Below, in pieces: positions 54,486-64,000 of a stretch of 64,000 nucleotides of DNA. The stretch is from Trissonchulus latispiculum. Its lineage: Eukaryota > Nematoda > Enoplea > Enoplida > Ironidae. The notes beneath the pieces were generated by a model. The model had not been told where the DNA came from, made no database searches, and saw only the letters and a program-made list of their open reading frames with translations. The stretch spans positions 1 through 64,000 of the forward strand of contig JASAND010006872.1 of the NCBI GenBank assembly GCA_030248195.1, read 5' to 3'. Within the stretch, counting starts at the first letter, position 1, and every line of letters starts with the position of its first letter. The position numbers and the translations under genes were made by a program.

Positions 54486-57009
54486 TGTCACGGTGCAGTT
54501 TTTCCCCCGGTGTAAAATTTCCCCCCGGAAAAACTACACCGGTGTGGATTTTCCCCCCGGAAACATTACACCGGTGTGAAATTTCCGAAGAGAAATTTTG
54601 CACCAAAGCCAGAAATAATTCAGATTTCAGTTTATGAATTAAGTTTTGCTCATAAATATAGCAACTAATTATGCTTAGATGGTGGAATAGGATTAGCCTG
54701 AAACGCTGAAATGCCAAAATAATTACTCATTATAACCAAGAGTACATAATAACTAAGAGTGTGACAAGCGCAGCACTCTTAGCTATCAAGCGCAGGACAT
54801 CATCTGCACGATAACGGCCTACCCCCCCCCCACAACGGAGTACCTGGTGATTTCCCACAAAACAGACCCTAGTCAGCCACCCTCCCCCACAAAACAGACC
54901 CTAGTGGATTTCACTTGGGTCTTTTTTGGGGGGGGGGGGTCATTTCACTAGGGTCCATTTTGTGGGGGGGGGGGTCATTTCACTAGGGTCTGGTTTGTGG
55001 GGGGGTCAAATCCACTAGGGTCTGTTTTATGGGGGGGGGTGGCTGACTAGGGTCTGTTTTGTGGGGGGGGGGGGGGTCACCCGGTACTCAGTTGTGGGGG
55101 GGTAGGCCGTTAACGTGCAGATGATGTCCTGCGCTTGATAGCTAAGAGTGCATAATTGCACTATATATAAGAAAGCCACTAGAGGGCTCCTCTTCTTGGC
55201 ATTGCGTAACGGTGCTCCGACCACAATACGCGAATGTTCCTCCGTTTGGTGGGGGGGGGTAGGTCTCTTCGACAAGGCATACCCCCCTCCGTTTGGTGGG
55301 GGGTAGCAGAAAAGAGGTCCCCGTTTGGCGGGGGGTAGCCAACAGCCAATCAGATTGTAGAGACCCCCTCCCCGTTTGGTGGGGGGTATAGCAGAGGATT
55401 ACGGTAGTTTTTGTTCTATTTGAAAAAGGGTCCCCGTTTGGTGGGGGGGTATGCGAAGGGGTCCCCGTTTGGGGGGGGGGTAGGCAAAAGGGGTCCCCGT
55501 TTGGTGTGGGGGATGTAGGCAAAAGAGGTCCCCGTTTGGGGGGGTCGCCAACAGTCAATCAGATTCAACCATTCTTAGCCTGACTTGGTGACCCCCCCCC
55601 CAAACGAGGACCCCCTTCTGCCTACCCCCCCACCAAACGGGGACCGCTTTTGCATACCCCCCCACCAAACGGGGACCCCTTTTGCATACCCCCCCACCAA
55701 ACGGGGAGGGGGTATGCTTGTCGACCCCCCCACCAAACGGGGGAACATTCGCGTATTGTGGTCGGAGCACCGTTACGCAATGCCAAGAAGAGAAGCCCTC
55801 TAGTGGCTTACTCTTCTTCTAATATATAGTGCAATTATGCACTCTTGGTGCTGCGCTTGTCACACTCTTAGTTATTCTGTACTCTTGTTATAACTCATAT
55901 ACAAAATCAACTTCATTGAAATATCTAATGAATAAAAATTCTTTATTTTATTATTTTTAATTTTTATTTATTTCTAATATTTTATGACTTTATTTCTGAG
56001 TAAAAATATATGCATAAATTAAAGCTTGGAAATTTTTATCTCCGAGCCCAAGCCGTTAAGCAGGATTATTTTTGTTTATTTCATAGATATATAATCATAT
56101 GCAGCAATCAATGTAATGCAAAAGCTAATAAAGAATCATTCAATTAAATAATAATAGCTAATAAGGTTCAATTAAATCATTGCTAATTTCTAATCTTATT
56201 AAATAAGTATCTTTCTTAGTAAAATAAAAACACAATTGAAATTTTGGAAATTTTAGTCTCAGGGTTCAACCACAGCTCAATGGTGAAATCTTTCCTTAGG
56301 GAAACTTTGAAAGCAAAGTTTACAAAATTCAGGTTAATGTGGAAAATTTAAATTAATTTCAATTAATTGAGATTTCAATTTGCAAACTGAAAATTTTTAT
56401 TTCAGCTTAATTCAATGAAATTTTTAAAATAAACTGAAAAATAAGTTTTAATTGAATCGATTATTATTATTATTCTTGTTCTGCCTTTGCCCTACATACA
56501 GATTTAGGTTCGGAGATAAAATCTCCAATACTTCAATTTATTTATTTTTACTTAGAAAATTAAAACATAAAAGATTAGAAACTTAAGAAAGATTAGAAGT
56601 TATTATTTATTTAAGTATTTCATCCTTATTAAGGTTTATCAAATGCAAAATAAGCAATTGAATACAATATATAATGCTTATAATCAATCCTACAAATCTT
56701 TTGATTTTTCAAGAAATTTTATTTATTATATATTTCGATTTAATTTTGTATCTCTATCTCAGTCGAACTATTATAATGAATAATTTTTCGGCGGATTACG
56801 CTAATCATATTCCATCTTCAAAACATAATTAGTAGCTTCGATTATGAGCCAGACACAATTTATAAACAGAAATCTGCATGATTTCTTGCATTGGTGGGAA
56901 ATTTCTCCCCGGAAAATTCACACCGGTGTAATTTTTCCGGGGGGAAATCCACACTGGTGTAATTTTTCCGGGGGAAAAATTTTCAAGGGGAAAAAATCAC
57001 ACCGTGACA
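54486..57009. mobile_element. TGTCACGG...CCGTGACA element (2.5 kb) with nested insertion
   Basis: Ends TGTCACGGTG and CACCGTGACA are inverted, with a perfect 5-bp duplication GTCTA (54481-54485, 57010-57014). Both subterminal parts repeat ACACCGGTGT and TTTCCCCCCGGAA words. The middle is AT-rich and non-coding (55900-56850) and hosts the CCAAGAG element 54736-55888. Confidence 0.85.
54736..55888. mobile_element. CCAAGAG-family element with two word arrays
   Basis: Starts CCAAGAGTACATAATAACTA, ends TACTCTTGT (last G mutated), flanked by TATAA (54731-54735, 55889-55893). The left core repeats CACTAGGGTCTGTTTTGTGGGG with long G runs. The right core is a second copy of the GTTTGGTGGGG array (55146-55857, compare 22356-23021). 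A composite of two family members. Confidence 0.85.
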
Positions 57010-57329
57010 GTCTACCGTGCTTAATTATACTTCAACCTAATTAAACTTTATGCAAAATGGTTTTTCCAAACTCTAGCTCCAATCCGCGATAATTCTGTTT
57101 AGTTTTGCTGGAGGACTACAATGAATTGATGAGACGTTAACCACTAGAAAAATTTAAAATCTAAGTTGTTAGCACAATTAAAATTTGCATGCAATTAACA
57201 AATTTTATTGAAAAATAATTGTAACTACGATAAATGAATACGGACGTATTGCAAAGTGTCAACATCTTATGTAAGTAAACTGACAATGTAGTAATGTATC
57301 TAATGTAACGATTATAATGCAATATGTGC

Positions 57330-57439
57330 GCGATATTGTGCAGGAAAATTAAATTCTGCGACACAGTTGAATTCAGCAACACACAAAATCAGTAAATTTG
57401 AGCTTCGCCAGCAGTCAGCCTTTGGCCAACCAACATACA
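57330..57439 (-). repeat. Fragment of TTGGCC-word element
   Basis: The reverse strand matches 62822-62900 ('ctcaaatttactgat', 'aactgtgt', 'aatttaatttt'), with one TTGGCC word left at 57421. Cut by the TTAA element starting at 57440. Confidence 0.6.
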
Positions 57440-58001
57440 TTAAGGTGGTGGTATCCTTTTGTGCAGTGCTTTTGTGGTGATTTTTTAAAAAGCTATAACT
57501 TCCGCACTTTTGGGAGTTGGAAAGAACTTTATACATCGTTTTAAAGCTCATAATCAGGACATTCACATGAGCTTACGAAACTAGCAAAATTATTAAAAAA
57601 ATAGCAATCATTTTCTGACATAGCGGCAAATATAGACCAAAAATTTTTGAACATTGATTTTTCAAAACTGTGGAACCAGACAAAATTTCTTTTTGCGCTA
57701 TCACAGAGAGGACATATGGGCCGAGGGACGTTTTTGGGGTTTTGCTCAGTATCACTCAACGGTTGAGAAAACTAGCAAAATGCACGGAAGCACAAAATTT
57801 TTAAACTTTGCACTAAATTTTCTCGAAACTGGGAACGTTTTAGCCAAAACCAAGAAAAACGACCCTCCGCAATAGTACGAATTTCCACTTTGCCGAAAAT
57901 CTCCGGAAGCTGTGTAGAGCAGTTTTTGAGAAATCGATGTTTAAAACAAAATAACCGCAGTTATGCCAAAATGGTTTTCCGGCCAAATCGCTAGCTGAAA
58001 G
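57440..58001. mobile_element. TTAAGGTGGTGGTATCC element, right end not found
   Basis: The left end matches the TTAAGGTGG group. No mirrored end before the hAT-like element at 58010. Non-coding. Confidence 0.45.
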
Positions 58002-58009
58002 AAATAAAG

Positions 58010-59473
58010 TAGTGCTGGGACCGGTTCCAAAAGAACCGGTAGAACCGGAACCGGAACCGGTAGGATTTTCAGAACCGGTAGAACCGGAACCGGAACCGGT
58101 GGCTTTTGGAACCGGACCGGTTCTAGTGTAAATTTTGGCTGTTTGTAACTACAATCAAAGTTTATTTTGTAAAATTTTAAGATTTTACCAGGAATTTGAA
58201 TTTAGCACTTGAAATTTATCCTTAATTTTGGAAATTGTATTTAGACTGCAATTTTGAGGACGGCTAAGTTTTTGTGTAAATGGCAGACGATTTGATATCT
58301 ATTTTATAGTATATTTTTAACAGCAGTTTTTAGTCAATGTTTTAAGTTTTCTGGAAAGGTTATAACTAACGAATAACTAAGGTATATATATTCGATGTTA
58401 ACTCTTCCTCAAGGTTGACAAAGGTTAAACATTAAGGATTTGATGATTTACGGCAACTCGTCGAGCTTTACTATTGCCTCTGCATTTTTTGTGTACTAAA
58501 CTTAAACCGAAGCATACCAGCTAAGCAAGGCGTAACTCCAGATTAGGGGTTAAGCTGAGCAATGTATCCCTGGACCCTGAGATACAGTTCTTGATCGATA
58601 GTAATTGGCTAGTTCTACCGAAAGAAAGAATGATTTTGACGGTTTATTAAAATATTTTCATATTTCATGGTCATGTTTTAGTATTTTTATGCCGATATAT
58701 ATAGGATTACGTGTTGATAGAAAATGGCGCTTTTGCTACAAAGTTATGGTAGCGTCGGCTAATAATATTAAATCAAAATCTGTGTAAAATAAAAACTCAA
58801 CTGACTGATTTCATTTATTACACATACGACTTTTTGGTTTCGAATGTATGAAGTTAGTTGCAACTGTGTTCTGCAGAAGTGCTCGAAAATTCACGTCAAC
58901 GATTTGCTCCAATTTTCCTCTGCTGAATTTTTGATCTCAGAAAAACCATCGGCCTCAGATAGCGGCATTTCAATGATCAAGCTTTGTAGTTGATCCTATA
59001 CTGTTAACTCGATGAGCAAATTTTATTGGACGGTTTGAAATTGACCGGGGAAAGTTTTATTTTTGACTGACAGTAAGATATATTTATTATTTCTAAAGTT
59101 CCGACGTTCGCTTTCTGAAAGGCGATAGCAAAATTTTTGTGTGGATTGAGAATTACTAAGTATCTTGGTAAGACTGTTACCTAAAATGTTCCAAAAATTT
59201 TGCTAAAATGTTGAGACAGAAAACATCTTTTTAACCAAAAATATTTGTAAATAGTAAAATGTAGTAAAAAACGCATTTAATTTAAAATAACTTTGTTTGT
59301 ACTCTTGTGCAGTCTATTATACATCACGGTTTTATAGCGATTTTTAAAACAATATAAAAATTGAGTGACTTTAGCGTTTTTGTAAAAAATACCAATTGGA
59401 GTCGGAACCGGTAGCTAGAACCGGAACCGGAACCGGTGCTCTGGAACCGGAACCGGAACCGGTCCCAGCACTA
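58010..59473. mobile_element. hAT-like element with ACCGGA word arrays (1.46 kb)
   Basis: Ends TAGTGCTGGGACCGGTTCC and GGAACCGGTCCCAGCACTA, with a perfect 8-bp duplication AAATAAAG (58002-58009, 59474-59481). Subterminal arrays of GAACCGG at both ends. The interior is AT-rich without a transposase frame. Confidence 0.9.
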
Positions 59474-59780
59474 AAATAAAGTCCGGCTAGTAGGGATTAA
59501 TAAAAGGTGCATTTGGACGCTGTATCGATTGAGTGTAAATGGAACAAAATTGTTTGCAAGGTTTGGCAGTTATCTTGAAAAAACTAATTTCCTCGAAAAT
59601 GGCCATTTTTTGACCCTCAAAATGGTTTTTTCTTATACTGACTTAAGGGGGGGGGCTACTAAAGGTTTGCCCCGACTTTCTTCGATTGGCCTACTTTTTG
59701 GCGAAGATATAGAGCATGGGTGTGGTCAAAAAATATCGGGTACTGAGATCTTAGCTGCCTTCCAGCCATGTGCAGCCGTT
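58198..59780 (+). repeat. Tandem duplication, unit 1 (1,583 bp)
   Basis: Runs from 'gaatttagcacttgaaattt' inside the hAT-like element, across its right end and target duplication, to 'catgtgcagccgtt' inside the left arm of a TTAA foldback. Unit 2 follows directly. Confidence 0.92.
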
Positions 59781-61352
59781 GAATTTAGCACTTGAAATTT
59801 AACCTTAATTTTGGAAATTGTATTTAGACTGCAATTTTAAGGACGGCTAAGTTTTTGTGTAAATGGCAGACGATTTGATATCTATTTTATAGTATATTTT
59901 TAACAGCAGTTTTTAGTCAATGTTTTAAGTTTTCTGGAAAGGTTATGACTAACGAATAACTAAGGTATATATATATATATTCGATGTTAACTCTTCCTCA
60001 AGGTTGACAAAGGTTAAACATTAAGGATTTGATGATTTACGGCAACTCGTCGAGCTTTACTATTGCCTCTGCATTTTTTGTGTACTAAACTTAAACCGAA
60101 GCATACCAGCTAAGCAAGGCGTAACTCCAGATTAGGGGTTAAGCTGAGCAATGTATCCCTGGACCCTGAGATACAGTTCTTGATCAATAGTAATTGGCTA
60201 GTTCTACCGAAAGAAAGAATGATTTTGACGGCTTATTAAAATATTTTCATATTTCATGGTCATCTTTTAGTATTTTATGCCGATATACGTGTTGATAGAA
60301 AATGGCGCTTTTGCTACAAAGTTATGGTAGCGTCGGCTAATAATATTAAATCAAAATCTGTGTAAAATAAAAACTCAACTGACTGATTTCATTTATTACA
60401 CATACGACTTTTTGGTTTCGAATGTATGTAGTTAGTTGCAACTGTGTTCTGCAGATGTGCTCGAAAATTCACGTCAACGATTTGCTCCAATTTTCCTCTG
60501 CTGAATTTTTGATCTCAGAAAAACCATCGGCCTCAGATAGCCGCATTTCAATGATCAAGCTTTGTAGTTGATCCTATACTGTTAACTCGATGAGCAAATT
60601 TTATTGGACGGTTTGAAATTGACCGGGGAAAGTTTTATTTTTGACTGACAGTAAGGTATATGTATTATTTCTAAAGTTCCGACGTTCGCTTTCTGAAATG
60701 CGATAGCAAAATTTTTGTGTGGATTGAGAATTACTAAGTATCTTGGTAAGACTGTTACCTAAAATGTTCCAAAAATTTTGCTAAAATGTTGAGACAGAAA
60801 ACATCTTTTTTAACCAAAAATATTTGTAAATAGTAAAATGTAGTAAAAAACGCATTTAAAATAACTTTGTTTGTACTCTTGTGCAGTCTATTATACATCA
60901 CGGTTTTATAGCGATTTTCAAAACAATATAAAAATTGAGTGACTTTAGCGTTTTTGTAAAAAATACCAATTGGAGTCGGAACCGGTAGCTAGAACCGGAA
61001 CCGGAACCGGTGCTCTGGAACCGGAACCGGAACCGGTCCCAGCACTAAAATAAAGTCCGGCTAGTAGGGATTAATAAAAGGTGCATTTGGACGCTGTATC
61101 GATTGAGTGTAAATGGAACAAAATTGTTTGCAAGGTTTGGCAGTTATCTTGAAAAAATTAATTTCCTCGAAAATGGCCATTTTTTGACCCTCAAAATGGT
61201 TTTTTCTTATACTGATTTAAGGGGGGGGGCTACTAAAGGTTTGCCCCGACTGTCTCCGATTGCACTACTTTTTGGCGAAGATATAGAGCATGGGTGTGGT
61301 CAAAAATATCGGGTACTGAGATCTTAGCTGCCTTCCAGCCATGTGCAGCCGT
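59781..61352 (+). repeat. Tandem duplication, unit 2
   Basis: Near-identical to unit 1, including a second right end of the hAT-like element and AAATAAAG. Differences are small indels, such as a longer TA run at 59964. Confidence 0.92.
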
Positions 61353-62437
61353 CGCGTTTATGTGCCCGACCCCCCATTTTTCACAACTACCAAAATAATT
61401 AATTATAAATTTCGACTGTCTGCTAGGCCCAAGCTTCAAAGCTGCTATGCGCCAATATGATTTGGCACATACGTCCCTACCTGCAGAAAAATACTAGATG
61501 TCTCTATCTTATCTGTATCTAAGGGAATTACTCTTCAAAGTTAAAGTTTCTGCAAAAATTTAAAAAATTTTGGCTAACGAAAGAAAAATTTTATTTCTGG
61601 TGCGAGCTATAAGGCTGTAATTTGGCAAAAAGGAGGCCCTATAGGAGTACTCATTTGTGCCAAATGGCAATAAATTCTGCTGCGTGAAAAAATTTTTATG
61701 TCAACTTTAATCTTCAAAAATTTCCAAAAACGCATTTTTTGGGCAATGGTTATCTCAGAAATCGAAAAAATTAATTCTTTGAAATTGAAATTTTTTGAGA
61801 TATTTGAACTCAGCGAGGTAGAAAACACCCCCACAAAAGTTTTCAGCTCGATTTGTGAAGGTTTGCGACTTCTATGGCTGCAGAAAGCCCCTACACAGGA
61901 TCCGACAGACTGAAAATGGCGGTTTCGGCAATTTTTGAAGATTAAAGTTGACATAAAAGTTTTTTCACGCGGCAGAATTTCTTGCCATTGGGCACAAATG
62001 AGTACTCCTATAGGTCCTCCTTTTATGCCAAATTACAGCCTTACAGCTCGCACCAGCAAAATTTTCCTTTCGTTAGCCAAAAATTTTTAAATTTTTGCCG
62101 AAACTTCAACTTTGAAGAATAAGTCCCTTAGATACAGATAAGATACAGACATTTAGTATTTTTCTGCAGGTAGGGACATATGTGCCAAATCATATTGGCG
62201 CATGGCAGCTTTGAAGCTTGGGCCTAGTAGTCAGTAGAAATTTTTAATTAATTATGTTGGTAGTTGCGAAAAATAGGGGGTCGGGCACATAAACGCGACG
62301 GCTGCACATGGCTGGAAGGCAGCTAAGGTCTCAGTACCCGATATTTTTTGACCACACCCATGCTCTATATCTTCGCTAAAAAGTAGGCCAATCGGAGAAA
62401 GTCGGGGCAAGTCGATTTTAGTAGCCCACCCCCTTAA
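61217..62437. mobile_element. TTAA-flanked foldback element (1.22 kb)
   Basis: TTAA on both sides. Left arm GGGGGGGGGCTACTAAAG... and right arm ...TTTTAGTAGCCCACCCCC pair over about 500 bp ('gccgtcgcgtttatgtgccc' and its inverse). Centre near 61740-61920. The first 136 bp also end unit 1 of the tandem duplication. Confidence 0.85.
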
Positions 62438-62571
62438 CTGTAGATAGCTCAAAGGTTGTAAAAGCAAAAATGTTCATTTTTGTGTCCTCTTTCCAGCCAT
62501 GACAACCAATCCCGTGTCTGGTCTATCTACTGGAAGCCTAAAGCCAAAAACCAAAACTTTCTTATTAGTGT

Positions 62572-62834
62572 TGTGCATTGGCCGGTGCGGCCAATGGCTG
62601 GCCAATGGCCGGCCATTGGCCGGCCAAGCCATTGGCCGTTGGCCGAGAAAATCTCGGCCAGTTGGTTGGGCCGTTGGCCGGCCAACGGCCAATGGCCAAC
62701 TACCAATTGGCTGGCCGTTGGCCGTTGGCCTATGGCCGGCCAATGACCGTTGGCCGGCCAACGGCCAACGGTCAACGGCCAACTGGCTGGCCGTTGGCCG
62801 TTGGCTGGCCAATGGCCGAGTGCTGGCCAACCTC
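62572..62834. repeat. TTGGCC word array
   Basis: About 30 overlapping (G)GCCAATGGCC / TTGGCCGTTGG words over 260 bp, giving long open frames in several frames that are only the repeat. A sister fragment lies at 57330-57439. Confidence 0.75.
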
Positions 62835-62901
62835 AAATTTACTGATCTTGTGCGTTAACTGTGTTGAAAAATTTAATTTTGCTGCATTATATATATCGTA
62901 A

Positions 62902-64000
62902 CAGGGATGGAAACTGGGTTACTTTTTGTGACCCATGACCCACTCGACCCAAGCGCAAATTTGACCCAGACCCAAGGTGACCCTAAAATTTTAAAATTTT
63001 GTGACCCAGACCCAAATGACCCAAACGTTTTCGTGACCCAGACCCAACTGACCCAAGAATTTACGTGACCCAGACCCAAATGACCCAATAGCATAACGTT
63101 ACACAGACTGACTTTAACTAACAGAGATTGTCCCACTGTGTAGTGTTTTTGAAACTCCCTAACTTTCTTAATTTTTGGAAAGATGCAAAAATAAGTACAT
63201 TCCACTCATTTTGTGAAACTATAGCAACAGTTTGTTTTTCTCACATGGACTTTTTCTCACTTCTCAAAAAAAAACATGGACCGCTGGTTTTCAATTTTGA
63301 ATTACTAAATATGCAACCCCAGACAATGTTTTTTATTTAAAGGAAATGTGAGACTAGGGACCTTTTGCGATTTCCCAAAAGCTCAAACTTTTGATTTTTT
63401 TGACCAATTACTTTAGAACTTTGCACGGGGGCATGCAAATTTAAAATAAAATTTTTCAAAAATTTAGAATTTTAACTTGGTAAGGGGAAGTCAAAGAAGA
63501 AAGCTAAGCAACCAAAATTTTTCTAAAAGCATTTGTAGGTTTTTATGCATTTAAAATGCTTTAAAACCATTTAGCTAGTCGTATAATTTTAAATATTAGC
63601 TCAAATTGGAAACTTTTCAGTACTTTTTCAATAATAATCGAATTGAAAGGAATAATAGCCACTGCATCATTTTGCTGGCTATATTTCGTTTGAGACCTGA
63701 GTGGTTGATGCTGTGAAAGTTTAAAATCGACAAAAGGTGTGGACCTTGGTGTACCTATGAACCGATTGAAATAGAATGCTAGAGCAAGTCACATCTAACT
63801 CTACTGACTTCTATGACTACATTTAATTAATGTGCTAGTAATCGCGACGAAGGCGCGAAAATTTTTCAGGAAAGGTGGGTTTACCTTTAATACTAGCTGA
63901 ATGCCACCATGAAAATTGAAACTTTAAAAATGTGGCAAGACCCCTGTGACCCAGACCCAAAATGACCCACTAAAATTGCTGATTCAGACCCAAAGTGACC
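62902..64000. mobile_element. CAGGGATGGAAACTGGGT element with GACCCA words (runs off right edge)
   Basis: Left end CAGGGATGG, then a dozen GACCCAGACCCAAATGACCC words (62925-63090). The same words return at 63945-64000 as the right subterminal array, cut by the window edge. The interior 63100-63940 is AT-rich without a transposase. Confidence 0.65.

Noticed and set aside
62499..62858. Open frames of 85-120 codons in several frames on both strands
   Set aside because: They are the TTGGCC word repeat read through; repeated six-base words lack stops by composition.

Overview
This is a eukaryotic window, most likely from an animal or a close relative. The only gene I can name with confidence is the 5' half of the RNA polymerase II largest subunit (RPB1). 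It lies on the minus strand at 1-8619 in eleven exons, all with GT-AG introns, and its protein is very close to metazoan RPB1. Long AT-rich introns, tRNA-derived SINEs, a BEL/Pao gag remnant and very many short inverted-repeat DNA elements fit an intron-rich invertebrate genome. I cannot name the species from the sequence. There are no operons, rRNA genes, CRISPR arrays or bacterial genes.

Layout. 1-8.6 kb: RPB1, running off the left edge inside the catalytic NADFDGD motif, with introns carrying short transposons. 8.6-26 kb: no convincing genes. This stretch holds nested short transposons, two SINE copies (one partial), a candidate composite element with 0.3 kb inverted ends (13.3-17.6 kb), TTAA-flanked foldback elements, and several members of a family whose ends read CCAAGAG. 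26.2-27.7 kb: a broken BEL/Pao gag, then a broken copy of a small secreted-protein gene. 28.5-31 kb: a 1.2 kb foldback element and repeats. 31-42 kb: a duplicated, unrecognised multi-exon gene. An exon ending in phase 1 (31175-31334, near-identical at 35939-36098) fits a Pro/Ala/Glu/Lys-repeat exon (33695-33933 and 40552-40835) and a short downstream exon (34202-34306 and 41099-41165). An associated cassette (tRNA-Cys-like SINE plus a 15-codon mini-exon) occurs three times. 42-49 kb: a second broken secreted-protein copy, an LTR interrupted by a TTAA element, and then the intact secreted-protein gene (49060-49638) with a Gly-Pro-Glu repeat and a six-cysteine C-terminal domain. 49.6-64 kb: again no convincing genes. 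It holds a 2.5 kb element with a nested insertion, a hAT-type element that was tandemly duplicated after insertion, a 1.2 kb foldback element, and arrays of short repeated words.

The dominant theme is short non-autonomous transposons whose ends are conserved but whose interiors are arrays of a short word private to each family (GTCTCG, ACCGGA, TTGGCC, GACCCA, ACTTAA, ACACCGGTGT, GTTTGGTGGGG). Target-site duplications are readable for many of them: 8 bp for three hAT-like elements, 5 bp for the CCAAGAG, CTGGG and TGTCACGG families, and TTAA for a large foldback group. The most informative single item is a 35-bp element (47194-47228) that is little more than two 15-bp inverted arms. It has a clean 5-bp target duplication, and a related repeat at 30 kb preserves the unoccupied site.
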